Of a stretch of 64,000 bases of DNA, positions 43,148-52,625 are shown piece after piece. Location: contig JADLDI010000150.1 in assembly GCA_020846745.1 (NCBI GenBank), forward strand, positions 1 to 64,000, in the 5' to 3' direction. Below the pieces are notes generated by a model. The model saw only the letters and a list, made by a program, of their open reading frames with translations, did no database searches and was not told where the DNA came from. The translations under genes were made by a program, and so were the position numbers. How positions within the stretch are numbered: the first letter of the stretch is position 1; the number at the start of each line of letters is the position of its first letter. The DNA is from Bryobacterales bacterium (lineage in GTDB: Bacteria; Acidobacteriota; Terriglobia; Bryobacterales; Bryobacteraceae).

Positions 43148-44617
43148 TCAAACTCCAGCGTTAAGGAATAACACTACTATCTTATCAACCGCCTGCCGGA
43201 TGGCGGTTGCGGAGGCGTTGGCGTTATTCACGACGATCGAAAAAGCCAGCCGCTCGCCCGCTTTCGTGTCCAGATAGCCGGCCAACGCCGTGACGTGCGT
43301 AAGCGTACCCGTCTTGGCTCGCACCGCACCGGCATTCTCCTTAAATCGTTGGCCGAGGCTCCCGTCTTCACCGCCGACCGGAAGGGAATTGATCCAGGCT
43401 TCGCGTTCGGCGGAACGTTCCATATAGGCCAGCAACCGGACTACGGCGGCCGGAGTGACGAGCGTTAGCCGCGAGAGTCCGGAGCCGTCTTCGAAGTTGT
43501 ACTCCTTAGGGTCGGTCCCCATCTCGGAGAGAAAAAGTTGGAGTTGTTCGAGTCCCGCGGCGCGCGACGGTTCCGCGCCGCGCATGCGGGCCACTTCGCG
43601 CAAGCAGATTTCGGCCCAAAGGTTCTGGCTGACTTTATTGGTCACCTGGATGAGTTCCGAAAGCGGGGGCGAAGTGCGCCGCGCCAGCTCGACAGAGTTG
43701 GGTGTAGCGGCCCACGACGATTGCGATTGCTGCCGGTGGCGGGCGGCGATGCCGCCATCCACTTGAATGCCGCGCCGCTGCAAAGCTTCTCTTACCGCGA
43801 ATGCCGCGTAACAGGATGGATCGTCTACGCCTGCTTCGAGTTCGCGCTGGGCCGACGGTTTGATGGCGCCCCACAGTTCAAGTGTCCGGCCGCCGGGTGC
43901 GCGGTCCATTGAGATCTTGTGGGGCGGCGCGACGACAGTGCGGATGCGGTTCTGGAGAGTGAAGTAGCTGTTGGGCGGATCGAGAGAGAGGCGGGCGGGC
44001 AGCCCCGGCGTTCCCGCGCCTTCGATACGGATAGTAAAGGCATTGTCGTGCAGGATTAAGGCGCTCACCGGAGCACCGTAGTAATAAAGCGTATCGTCTA
44101 GTGCCCAACCCTCCGGGTACGGTTCGTAGACATAAGCCGAATCATCGCCGACGATGTCGCCGGACACTCGGCGTAGCCCCGCCCGAAAGGCCTGATCTAC
44201 CAGCTCATCCAGCGGACCCAGGGAATCGCCGTACGCCGCTTTGTACTGGTAGGGCATCGGCCGTCCGGAAAGCGTCGGGTCACCCGAGCCGATCAGCGCC
44301 AGATTGCCGTGCAAGATGCCGTCTTTCAGCGGGCCTTCCGCGACAATGCGCGTCGTCATGCGGTGGTTCGAGCCGAGGCGAGCAAGAGCGAGCGACGTTG
44401 AGAACAGCTTCGTGTTCGAAGCGGGCGTGAAATGGCTGGTTTCGTTATGAGAATAGAGGACTTCGCCCGTTTTCAGATGCACCAGTTTGGCGCCCCAGTG
44501 CGACTGCTGCAGCAAGGGAGAAGACGCGACAACGGCGTGCACTCGCTCGGCAAGCGTTTCGGAAAATCCGACAGTTCCGAAGGCGAACAGGAGGAAAAAA
44601 CAACGGGTGAGAGACAC
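43148..44617 (-). CDS. dacB: D-alanyl-D-alanine carboxypeptidase/endopeptidase (PBP4 class C)
   Basis: A 489-residue periplasmic penicillin-binding protein, start GTG at 44617 followed by a signal peptide (LTRCFFLLFAFGTVGFS). Active-site motifs: SxxK at S67-N-T-K70 (TPASNTKLFST), the DGSGLSRLTLVTP block characteristic of PBP4, and KTG in VRAKTGTLTHVTALAG. IGSGDPTLSG is another family block. It trims peptidoglycan stem peptides and cuts cross-links during envelope remodelling. First gene of the dacB-fmdB-creatininase operon. Confidence 0.94.
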   Translation of the reverse strand: MSLTRCFFLLFAFGTVGFSETLAERVHAVVASSPLLQQSHWGAKLVHLKTGEVLYSHNETSHFTPASNTKLFSTSLALARLGSNHRMTTRIVAEGPLKDGILHGNLALIGSGDPTLSGRPMPYQYKAAYGDSLGPLDELVDQAFRAGLRRVSGDIVGDDSAYVYEPYPEGWALDDTLYYYGAPVSALILHDNAFTIRIEGAGTPGLPARLSLDPPNSYFTLQNRIRTVVAPPHKISMDRAPGGRTLELWGAIKPSAQRELEAGVDDPSCYAAFAVREALQRRGIQVDGGIAARHRQQSQSSWAATPNSVELARRTSPPLSELIQVTNKVSQNLWAEICLREVARMRGAEPSRAAGLEQLQLFLSEMGTDPKEYNFEDGSGLSRLTLVTPAAVVRLLAYMERSAEREAWINSLPVGGEDGSLGQRFKENAGAVRAKTGTLTHVTALAGYLDTKAGERLAFSIVVNNANASATAIRQAVDKIVVLFLNAGV

Positions 44618-44698
44618 GGGGCCTTGTTATTTTCTCAGATTGCAGGCAGGCGCTCCGATGAGGAAATTGTGACCAGGAACGCCAGCAGGGAACCGTTC

Positions 44699-45025
44699 AT
44701 GAGCCATGCGGAAGAAATATTCGATGTGGCGCAGGCGGCTTACGCCAGTGGCGAACCGGTAACCGATGTGAGCATCTTAATTGGCTACGACGGAACAATC
44801 CGAATGGTGGCCGATTCGGATTGGCCGTTGGACACGCTGTCTCGCGAACACGGGGCCCGTATGGCCTATCGGGTAAGCCAAGGGTCAGATCGGTTAAGGG
44901 TGGAAGGTCGGGCAGGTCTTCGAACTTGTCTGTTCGAGGCCGTCAAGCCCGATGGGGCCGCCCGCCTTCTGCTTGACAACCGGCGGCAGTACGGAGTGCT
45001 GGAGGCACGCGCACTGCTCGCCTAG
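44699..45025 (+). CDS. Conserved small cytoplasmic protein, unknown function
   Basis: A 108-residue protein starting at ATG 44699 (MSHAEEIFDVAQAAYASGEPVTDVSILIGYDGTIRMVADSD), with AGCAGGGAA upstream. It has a beta-strand-rich core (VSILIGYDG, LRTCLFEAV, AARLLLDN) and no membrane segment. It looks like a conserved acidobacterial protein but I cannot name a family. The frame is open far upstream because of the high GC; composition and the SD support the shorter start. It converges with the tetR gene, overlapping by 4 nt. Confidence 0.65.
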   Translation: MSHAEEIFDVAQAAYASGEPVTDVSILIGYDGTIRMVADSDWPLDTLSREHGARMAYRVSQGSDRLRVEGRAGLRTCLFEAVKPDGAARLLLDNRRQYGVLEARALLA

Positions 45026-45654
45026 CGGCGGGGGATTTTCGAAGGTGTCGCGCTCATCCGCTTTAATGCTTGTTCGGCGGCTTTAAGAGCTTGCACCACA
45101 TGTTCCATCGCGCTGTGACGCGCGGCAGTTCCCGTGTGCTTTCGTAAATAGGTGAATGCCGCCGTCATCGCTCCAATGGCTGCTCCGGCCATGATGCGCG
45201 GACGCAAGCCGTCGGGCGCGTCTCCAAACTCGCCAGCAACCGCGATCGCAAACTGTTCCTCGAAGTACCCAAACCGCCGGCGCTGCTGCGCCAACAGCCG
45301 CTCGTCCGTTTCGATGAGCTTCTGAATCACACGATGCCGCGGATGCGACGGGTTGTTGAAGCTGACCACCTGCTCTTCAATCCAGGCGCGAAAAACGTCG
45401 ATCGCCGGTTTGCCTTCCGGCCTTTCATCCAGCGCTTTCCGAAGGCTGACCTGGAGTGCGGTGTAGTCGTGAAACACCAGGTCGTCTTTCGAGGGAAAGT
45501 AGACAAAGAGTGTGCTGAGCGCGACATCAGCTTCTTCGGCGATCTCGGCAACGGTGGTTTTGTCAAAACCGCGTTCGGCGAACAATTTGAGCGCTGCATT
45601 CAAAATGCCGTCGCGAGTGCGGGATTTTTTTCGTTCGCGGCGGCTGGAGATCAC
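45022..45654 (-). CDS. TetR/AcrR-family regulator of the adjacent efflux operon
   Basis: A 210-residue repressor. N-terminal HTH: RDGILNAALKLFAERGFDKTTVAEIAEEADVALSTLFVYFPSKDDL, the TetR signature. The C-terminal ligand-binding helices have an AefR-like look. GTG start at 45654. TAAAAT (minus, 45667-45662) is 7 nt upstream and TTGCAT (45690-45685) 17 nt beyond it, a good leaderless promoter. It diverges from the RND operon 49 bp away and probably represses both sides. Confidence 0.92.
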   Translation of the reverse strand: MISSRRERKKSRTRDGILNAALKLFAERGFDKTTVAEIAEEADVALSTLFVYFPSKDDLVFHDYTALQVSLRKALDERPEGKPAIDVFRAWIEEQVVSFNNPSHPRHRVIQKLIETDERLLAQQRRRFGYFEEQFAIAVAGEFGDAPDGLRPRIMAGAAIGAMTAAFTYLRKHTGTAARHSAMEHVVQALKAAEQALKRMSATPSKIPRR

Positions 45655-45661
45655 GATTTAA

Positions 45662-45694
45662 ATTTTAGTCCGATATCGCAGTGAATGCAAATTC
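45662..45694. promoter_or_regulatory. tetR promoter with possible operator GAATGCAAATTC
   Basis: Between divergent tetR and efflux genes, the minus-strand promoter TTGCAT-17-TAAAAT overlaps the inverted repeat GAAT-N4-ATTC (45683-45694). A CGATATCG palindrome lies at 45671-45678. Either could be the TetR operator; the short arms keep confidence low. Confidence 0.4.
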
Positions 45695-45703
45695 GGAGTT
45701 ACT

Positions 45704-46915
45704 ATGAAAATGATGCCGATACGAACCCTTGCTGCTCTCGCTCTCGTGGCGGTTGTTCTGACAGGTTGTGCTCCCAAGCCCGCCGTTGAGCAGGCCGCGC
45801 CTCAACCCGTGGTCATCAAAGTTGGCAAGCCAACGATGCTCGAAGAGCCCGAAACAGTGGCCGTTAGCGGATCGGTGGTTTCACCCGGCGATCCTGTGAA
45901 GGTCGCCTTCACAGTTGGTGGCAGGGTGATTCAAGCAGGACCGCGGATTGGCGACGCCGTCCGGCAGGGCGACATCCTCGGGATGATCGACCCCTCCGAT
46001 TACAAGATTGGAGTACAAGCTGCCACGGCACAAGTGGCGGGCGCGCGAGTAGCTCTGCAGCGGGCTGAGTCGCCCGTGCGGCCTGAACTGCTCGAACAGG
46101 CGCGGATCGGTTTCGACCGTGCATCCGACGAGTTCCGCCGGGCGAAGATGCTTTATGACACGCACAGCATTCCGCCGAACGATTTCGAAAAGGTGCGGGC
46201 GGCGTACGAGGCGGCACGGCAGCAGCATGAGCAGGCGAAAGCCGGCGGCGCACGCGAAGACCGCGCCCAAGCGCGGGCAGCCGTCGACCAGGCGGTCGCG
46301 GCTGAAGACCTCGCGAAGAAGCGTCTGTTTGACGCAACACTGCGCGCGCCGATCAGCGGGTATGTGTCCATGCGCAATATCGAACCCGGCGCGATGGCCG
46401 CAGCCGGCATTCCGGTGTTTCAGTTGGTGCAACTCAATCCGGTCGAAGTGACGGTCGGGGTTCCCGAAACCGATGTGCGGCTGGTGCGCTCCGGGCAGTC
46501 GGCTGAGATCCGCATTCCGGCGCTGCCGGGCGAGCAGTTCTACGGCACCGTGCAGCGCGTGGCCGTCGCGGCCGACGCGTCTACCCGGACTTTCATGGCG
46601 CGCATCAGCGTCCCTAACCCGAAGCAGGTTTTGCGAGTGGGGATGGTGGCCGAGGCGACCATCAAAGGCACGCAAGTGGTGAAGGTGCTTACCGTACCCG
46701 CTCCGGCGCTGATCCGCGACCCGCAGGGCGCGGTTTCCGTATTCGTCTATTTCCCCGACCAAAAGCGCGTCTATTCGCGACTGGTGCAGGTGGGCAGCGT
46801 GCGTGGCGCGGAAGTGGAAGTGCGCAGCGGACTCGCCCCCGATAACCAGATCGTCACCGGCGGGCAGGACCGTCTACGCGACGGCATGGTTGTGACGGCG
46901 GAGGTAAGGCCGTGA
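45704..46915 (+). CDS. RND efflux periplasmic adaptor lipoprotein (membrane fusion protein)
   Basis: A 403-residue adaptor with lipobox L-T-G-C22 after MKMMPIRTLAALALVAVV. Domains in order: barrel-sandwich (about 60-95, GRVIQAGPRIGDAVRQGDILGMIDPSDY), a helical hairpin coiled coil (100-195), the second lipoyl half (LRAPISGYVSMRNIEPGAMAAAG), a beta-barrel (230-310) and a membrane-proximal domain. It bridges the inner-membrane pump and outer-membrane channel. SD CGGAG precedes the ATG. It overlaps the pump gene by 4 nt (GTGA). Confidence 0.93.
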   Translation: MKMMPIRTLAALALVAVVLTGCAPKPAVEQAAPQPVVIKVGKPTMLEEPETVAVSGSVVSPGDPVKVAFTVGGRVIQAGPRIGDAVRQGDILGMIDPSDYKIGVQAATAQVAGARVALQRAESPVRPELLEQARIGFDRASDEFRRAKMLYDTHSIPPNDFEKVRAAYEAARQQHEQAKAGGAREDRAQARAAVDQAVAAEDLAKKRLFDATLRAPISGYVSMRNIEPGAMAAAGIPVFQLVQLNPVEVTVGVPETDVRLVRSGQSAEIRIPALPGEQFYGTVQRVAVAADASTRTFMARISVPNPKQVLRVGMVAEATIKGTQVVKVLTVPAPALIRDPQGAVSVFVYFPDQKRVYSRLVQVGSVRGAEVEVRSGLAPDNQIVTGGQDRLRDGMVVTAEVRP

Positions 46916-49900
46916 CACGCATCATCAAAGCTTCTCTGCACTATCCGGTGGTCACCGTGCTGCTGACGATGCTGGTGGTGAGCGCCGGCATTCACGCGCT
47001 GCTCACCATGCCGCGTACGGAAGATCCAACAATCACCATTCGGACGGGGCTTGTGCTTGCCGAATATCCGGGCGCGACTTCGGAACAGGTAGAACAACAG
47101 GTGACGCGTGTCATTGAGGATCGCCTGTTCACGTTCGCCGAAGTTCGCAAAGACAAGACATTCTCGACCAGCCGCCCCGGCTTAGCCGTGATCAATGTCG
47201 AGTTGCAGGGTACGGTCACGAACGCCGATGTTTTCTGGTCCAAACTGCGGCAATCGCTGCTGGTACTGGCGCAGACCAGCCTGCCGCGCGGCATCCGCGG
47301 GCCGATCGTCAACTCCGACTTCGGCGATACCGTCGCACTGTTGATCGCCATTCACGGCAGGCCTTACGACTATCGCCAACTACACGACTACGGCGACCGC
47401 ATTCAAGACGAGCTGCGCGGAATCAGCGACGTCGGCCGGTTGCTCACCTACGGAGGCCAGACTGAGCAGATCCGGATCACCGGCGACCTGGGCCGCATCT
47501 CGCAATACCTCACCGACCCGGGCCGCATTATCCAGGCGCTGCAGCAACGCAATGTCGTGCTGCCGTCGGGCACGCTCGAAACCGGCGCCGCCGCTGTTCC
47601 GCTGCGCACAACAGGCGCCTTCACGACGGAAGAACAAATCCGAAACATGCTGGTGGACGTATCGCGCACCGGGCAACCCGTGTACATACGGGACTTCGGC
47701 GAGGTGGAACGCCGTTATCAGGACCCCACCTACGTTGTTCGCTACGACGGTGAAACGGCCCTGCTGCTGTCGGTTGAAATGCAGAAGGGCCGCAACATCG
47801 TGCAGATGGGGGAGCAGGTCAACGCCGCATTAGACAGGATGCGTTCGGTGCTACCGCCGGACCTGAAGCTCGACCTTATCGCCAACCAGCCGGCAGTCGT
47901 AAAGCATCGCATTTCGGACCTGAGCCGTGAGTTTCTGCTCGCCATCGGCTCCGTGATCCTGGTGACGATTATCCTGCTGCCGATCCGTGTCGCGAGTATC
48001 GCGGCACTGGCAATCCCCGTCACCGTTTGCGCCACACTGGCCGTGATGAACGCGATCGGCGTGCAATTGCACCAGGTATCGATTGCGGCGCTGATCGTCG
48101 TTCTGGGCATTGTCGTGGACGACGCCATCGTGATCGCCGACAACTATCTGGAACTGCTCGATCATGGCGTACCGCGGAGCGAAGCGGCCTGGCGCAGCGC
48201 CGCCGACGTGCTGGTTCCCGTGCTGACGGCAACCTTGACGATCATCTCGTCGTTTCTGCCGCTGCTGATCCTCAAAGGCAGCACCGGCGAGTTTATCTGG
48301 GCGCTGCCGATCACGGTTACCACCGCGCTGACGGTGTCATTCGTCGTGGCCATCGTGCTCACGCCGATTCTGTGCCGCACGTTCATCAAGACGGGACTGC
48401 GCGCAGCAAGGCCGGACGGAGGTCCGCGGCGGCGCGGCGCGCTCGACCTGCTGCAGTCCTCCTATCACTACGGCATCCGCTTCCTGATGCGCCACCGCAT
48501 CATCGCTGTCGGCCTTGCTGTGATCGCCGTGCTGGCGGGCGTTGGATTATTCCAGTTTGTGCCGCGCCAGTTCTTCCCGTCGGCCGAGCGCAACCAGTTT
48601 GTGATCGATGTGTGGATGCGCGAAGGTACGCGGATCGAAGCGACCGACAAGGTGATGCGCCGCATCGAGCAGACGCTACGCACGAACCAAGATGTCGCGC
48701 ATTTCGCGACCTTTATCGGACAAAGCGCGCCGCGCTTCTACTACAACGTCAACCCGCAACAGCCCGACCCCGCCTACGGGCAATTCGTCGTGAACACCAC
48801 CGACGCAGACCGTACGCCCGAACTGGTGGCGCACTTCCGCCAGTCGCTTGCCCGCACGGCGCCGGAAGCACTGGTTGTCGTGCGTGAACTTCAACAGGGT
48901 GCGCTGCTCGATGCTCCCGTCGAGGTTCGCATCTACGGCGACGACATCGGCACCTTGAAACAACTCGGCCGTACGGTGGAAGACCTGGTTCGCCGCACCG
49001 GGCGCGCGGAAATGGTCCACAACGACTATTTGAACGACGTGCTCACCGTCGACGTGAATGTCCATCCCGAACTCGCCAACCGGCTCGGCATCAGCAATGC
49101 GCTCGTTTCACAATTGCTCGCCGGCGGCATCAATGGAGTGCCGGTCGGCACGTTTTGGGAAGGCGACCGAGCCATCACGCTCATGCTGCGCCTCGACCCT
49201 GAACACCGCACGTCGTTCGAGGACGTCCGCAACGCCTACGTCATCTCACCGGTGACGCAGGCGCGCGTACCCCTGCGGTCGGTGGCAGCGCTGAAGCCCG
49301 AATGGCAACCCAGCCGCATCGTCCGCCGGAATGGCATACGCACACTGACGGTTCGCGCCTTCCCGCATCACGGCCAGTACGCGTCCGACCTGTTGGACGC
49401 CGTCGACACTCAGTTGAAATCATTCGCCGTACCCGCCGGCTATCGCATCGAGTATGGCGGCGAGATCTTCAATCAACGCGAAACGTTTCCCCAGATGCTG
49501 AATGCGCTCGCGATCAGCTTGCTGGCCATCTTTCTCGTCATGCTGGTGCAGTTCCGCAATATCGCCGATCCGCTGGTGATTATGTGCTCGATTCCTCTCG
49601 CCTTGTTCGGTGCGGTGTTTGGATTGTGGATTACGCGGAATCCGTTCGGGTTCACCGCGTTTATGGGGCTGATCAGCCTGGCGGGTATTGTGGTGCGCAA
49701 CGCCATTATCCTCGTCGAGTACGTGCATGAGCGCATGCGCGCCGGGGCCACGGTGGCGGAAGCGGCAACGGAAGCCGGCGAACGCCGCCTGCGCCCGATC
49801 TTTCTCACCACAATGGCGGCCGCTGTCGGCGTCACGCCGATGATCGTGTCGCAATCCAGCTTGTGGAGTCCGCTTGCGAGCGTCATCGCTTTGGGATTGG

Positions 49901-51291
49901 TGTTCTCCATGTTCTTCACACTGCTCGCTATCCCGGTGATTTTTGTCATTGTGCGGCGGCGGCTCAGGCCGTCCGTCACCGCGGTCGTCACCTTGTTGTG
50001 CCTGCTCGCCGGCATCGCCGCCCTGAACGCCGAGCCTCGCAGATTGACGGTCGACGAAGCGATAAGCCTCGCGCTCAAACAAAACACCGGCTTGAAGATC
50101 CAACAGGCCCGTGTTCGCGAGAATGGGGCCAAACACGCCACCGCCCGGGCGAACTACTTCCCGCAACTTACTAATGACTCGTACATGATGCGGACGGTCA
50201 ACCAGCAGCAGATCACAATCCCGAGCGGAGGGCTGGGCGTGCTTCCCCAGATCGGCGCATTTCCCACCTCACCGCTGACGCTGGCGCAAGGATCGCAGAA
50301 TCTCATGTTTCTCAGCACGACTCTCGGCCAGCCGCTCACGCAGGTCTGGAAGATCCGCGAAGGCGACCGGCTCGCCGCCAGCGAGAAACGCCTGTCGGAA
50401 GTCGAACTGTCCAAGGCCCAGCAGGACGTGGCCTACGGAGTCCGCCAGCTTTACTACGGCGCCCTGGCAGCCACTAAAGCCAAATCCGCCGCGGAAGCGG
50501 CCGTCACGGCGCGCCGCGAAGCGCTACGTGAAGCGGACAACGCAGTTAAGGCAGGCAACGCGCTGGATGTCACGGTGATGGCCGCCCGTGCGGCTGTCCT
50601 CAAAGCCGAGCAGACAGTTCTCGAAGCCGAAAACCAGCGTGCCGATCTCATAGATGAACTCAACAACGCGGCCGGTCTCCCGCTGAACACGGAATTGGAA
50701 CTTGTAGAGCCCGAACCAGCCGCGCCAGCCTTCCCTAAAGACGAGTACGTCAACGCCGGCCTGACCACAAACCCCGGCATCCGCGCCGCCGCGGAAACCG
50801 TTCACAAAGCCGAAAGCGGTGTCCGCGCGGCCCGGTACGAATACATCCCCGAGGTTGGAGCGTTTGCACGCCACATCTACCAGGCCGGTGTGCCGTTCCT
50901 GGCAAATAACAACGGTGCCGTCGGACTCCAGATGACGCTCACTCTGTTCGACTGGGGCAAGCGCCGCTCGGTGGTCCAACAGCGCGAAGCCCAACTTGAA
51001 CAGGCTACGCTCAATCTTCAGCGCACGCGCGAGCGTATAACGGTCGACGTCGAAAAGGCCTACCGTAAGCTCGATCGGGCCAAACACCTCGTGGAAGTGG
51101 CCGAGCAGGCGTTAGCCGCCCAAAAAGAGAACCGCCGTATTGTCGAAAACCAAGTCAAAGCGGGCTACGCCACCGAAGCCAAACGGGCCGAAATTGCCGC
51201 GGGCGTGGAAAAAGCCGAGTTCGATGCCGAACAGGCACGCCTGAGCTTGCTGCTGGCGGAAGCGGAACTGAAACGGCTCAGCGGGCTTTAA
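46912..51291 (+). CDS. RND pump fused to a TolC-type outer-membrane factor
   Basis: One 1459-residue frame. Residues 1-~1018 are a complete RND inner-membrane transporter: TM1 near 10-30, the proton-relay Asp pair D403-D404 in GIVVDDAIVIADNY, two large periplasmic loops, and the last helices ending in VIVRRRLRPSV. Residues ~1019-1040 are a hydrophobic stretch (VVTLLCLLAGIAALNA) with an Ala-x-Ala-like end, resembling a signal peptide. Residues 1041-1459 are an outer-membrane factor with two OEP repeats: RRLTVDEAISLALKQNTGLKIQQARVRENGA and, in the second, GLQMTLTLFDWGKRRSVV plus a long coiled coil to the end. The RND C-terminus is cytoplasmic, so the hydrophobic stretch would return the chain to the periplasm and could be cleaved. 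With the adaptor this is a whole tripartite pump in two genes, probably for drugs or toxic organics. Confidence 0.9.
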   Translation: MTRIIKASLHYPVVTVLLTMLVVSAGIHALLTMPRTEDPTITIRTGLVLAEYPGATSEQVEQQVTRVIEDRLFTFAEVRKDKTFSTSRPGLAVINVELQGTVTNADVFWSKLRQSLLVLAQTSLPRGIRGPIVNSDFGDTVALLIAIHGRPYDYRQLHDYGDRIQDELRGISDVGRLLTYGGQTEQIRITGDLGRISQYLTDPGRIIQALQQRNVVLPSGTLETGAAAVPLRTTGAFTTEEQIRNMLVDVSRTGQPVYIRDFGEVERRYQDPTYVVRYDGETALLLSVEMQKGRNIVQMGEQVNAALDRMRSVLPPDLKLDLIANQPAVVKHRISDLSREFLLAIGSVILVTIILLPIRVASIAALAIPVTVCATLAVMNAIGVQLHQVSIAALIVVLGIVVDDAIVIADNYLELLDHGVPRSEAAWRSAADVLVPVLTATLTIISSFLPLLILKGSTGEFIWALPITVTTALTVSFVVAIVLTPILCRTFIKTGLRAARPDGGPRRRGALDLLQSSYHYGIRFLMRHRIIAVGLAVIAVLAGVGLFQFVPRQFFPSAERNQFVIDVWMREGTRIEATDKVMRRIEQTLRTNQDVAHFATFIGQSAPRFYYNVNPQQPDPAYGQFVVNTTDADRTPELVAHFRQSLARTAPEALVVVRELQQGALLDAPVEVRIYGDDIGTLKQLGRTVEDLVRRTGRAEMVHNDYLNDVLTVDVNVHPELANRLGISNALVSQLLAGGINGVPVGTFWEGDRAITLMLRLDPEHRTSFEDVRNAYVISPVTQARVPLRSVAALKPEWQPSRIVRRNGIRTLTVRAFPHHGQYASDLLDAVDTQLKSFAVPAGYRIEYGGEIFNQRETFPQMLNALAISLLAIFLVMLVQFRNIADPLVIMCSIPLALFGAVFGLWITRNPFGFTAFMGLISLAGIVVRNAIILVEYVHERMRAGATVAEAATEAGERRLRPIFLTTMAAAVGVTPMIVSQSSLWSPLASVIALGLVFSMFFTLLAIPVIFVIVRRRLRPSVTAVVTLLCLLAGIAALNAEPRRLTVDEAISLALKQNTGLKIQQARVRENGAKHATARANYFPQLTNDSYMMRTVNQQQITIPSGGLGVLPQIGAFPTSPLTLAQGSQNLMFLSTTLGQPLTQVWKIREGDRLAASEKRLSEVELSKAQQDVAYGVRQLYYGALAATKAKSAAEAAVTARREALREADNAVKAGNALDVTVMAARAAVLKAEQTVLEAENQRADLIDELNNAAGLPLNTELELVEPEPAAPAFPKDEYVNAGLTTNPGIRAAAETVHKAESGVRAARYEYIPEVGAFARHIYQAGVPFLANNNGAVGLQMTLTLFDWGKRRSVVQQREAQLEQATLNLQRTRERITVDVEKAYRKLDRAKHLVEVAEQALAAQKENRRIVENQVKAGYATEAKRAEIAAGVEKAEFDAEQARLSLLLAEAELKRLSGL

Positions 51292-51392
51292 CTATGGTTC
51301 GACACTCGGATTCTCGAATGGAAGCGGGTATCCTGAAAGCAGCCAGGCGTGTGCCCGGAACTTAAGAGGACAGCACCCGTGGACGTAGACCG

Positions 51393-52625
51393 ATGCCGGA
51401 CCCCATCCTGTACCTCACCGAACTCGTCGGGCTGTTCGTGTACGACCTTCGTGGCCGCAAGATCGGGCGCGTACGCGATGCAGCCCTGGTGCCGCTGATC
51501 GACCCGTCGCGGGTCGACCGCTTTCTTATTGGTGCAGGCTGGTCGTGGCTGACAGTGCGTCACGATCAGGTGAAATCCATCTCGCTCCACGGCATCGAGT
51601 TGCAGGACGAACTGCTAACGCCCTACCACGCCGACGAGTACATGCTACGTCTGGTGCGCGATCTGCTCGATCAGCAGATCATCGATGCGCGTGGCCGCAA
51701 AGTGGTTCGCGTCACCGATATCACCTGCGAAATCCGGAACAATAGCGAACTGCGCGTGATGGAGGTGGACGTCGGCCTGCGGAGTGTCTTCCGGCGCCTG
51801 TTTCAGGGGGTGTTGCCGCCGCGCTGGATTCGCCGGCTGCAAGGCCGCATCAGCCCAAACTCGATTCGCTGGGAGTTCACGAATATCCTGGAACCGGACC
51901 CGCAGCGGCGCCTGCGCCTCAATATCAGCACGCGCCTGCTGGAACAGATGCATCCGGCCGACCTGGCCGATATCGTGGAAGAACTGTCGCCCGAAGATCG
52001 CGGCGCGATCATCGAGGCCATGGACAGCGAGAAAGCCGCCGATACTCTGTCTGAGATCGAACCGGACATCCAGGCCAGCATTCTTGAGTCGCTCGAAACG
52101 GAAAAGGCAGCGGACATCCTGGAAGAAATGTCGCCGGACGCCGCCGCCGATGCGTTGTCTGAGTTGGAAGACGAGACGTCCGCGGAGATCTTGGAAGAAA
52201 TGGAGTCTGAGCCTAAAAGCGATGTCCGTGAACTGCTGGAATTCGAAGAAGACACCGCCGGGGGCATGATGAACACGGAGTACGTCACACTGCCCTGGGG
52301 AGCGACAGTTGGCGATGCCTTGTCGGCGTTGCGCGTGAACGAGGAATTGCTCGAATCGTTGAACACGATCTTTCTGACCGATGCGGACGGCCGTCTTTCC
52401 GGGGCGGTGGCCGTCGCGCGGCTCTTCGTCGGCAACCCGGACCGGCCACTAGCCGATATCGCGAACAGCGATCCCATTCAGGTGGACGTGGACACGTCTG
52501 AGCAGGACGTCACTGAGTTGTTCGACAAGTACAACTTGCTTAGCTTGCCGGTGCTCGACAGCGAGAAGAAGTTGGCCGGTGTGATCACGGCCGACGATGT
52601 GATCACGGTATTGCGGCAGAGGTGA
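51393..52625 (+). CDS. MgtE N-terminal-domain and CBS protein with PRC-barrels, no transport domain
   Basis: A 410-residue soluble protein. Two PRC-barrel-like segments come first (LVGLFVYDLRGRKIGRVRDAAL and QQIIDARGRKVVRVTDITCE). Residues ~175-275 are the MgtE intracellular N-domain repeats (LEQMHPADLADIVEELSPEDRGAIIEAMDSEKAADTL and following). Residues ~285-405 are a CBS pair (DTAGGMMNTEYVTLPWGATVGDALSALR; LPVLDSEKKLAGVITADDVITVL). In MgtE these parts sense Mg2+ and gate the channel, but here the membrane domain is missing. The gene overlaps the NRAMP-like transporter by 4 nt, so it probably gates or regulates it. Confidence 0.9.
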   Translation: MPDPILYLTELVGLFVYDLRGRKIGRVRDAALVPLIDPSRVDRFLIGAGWSWLTVRHDQVKSISLHGIELQDELLTPYHADEYMLRLVRDLLDQQIIDARGRKVVRVTDITCEIRNNSELRVMEVDVGLRSVFRRLFQGVLPPRWIRRLQGRISPNSIRWEFTNILEPDPQRRLRLNISTRLLEQMHPADLADIVEELSPEDRGAIIEAMDSEKAADTLSEIEPDIQASILESLETEKAADILEEMSPDAAADALSELEDETSAEILEEMESEPKSDVRELLEFEEDTAGGMMNTEYVTLPWGATVGDALSALRVNEELLESLNTIFLTDADGRLSGAVAVARLFVGNPDRPLADIANSDPIQVDVDTSEQDVTELFDKYNLLSLPVLDSEKKLAGVITADDVITVLRQR

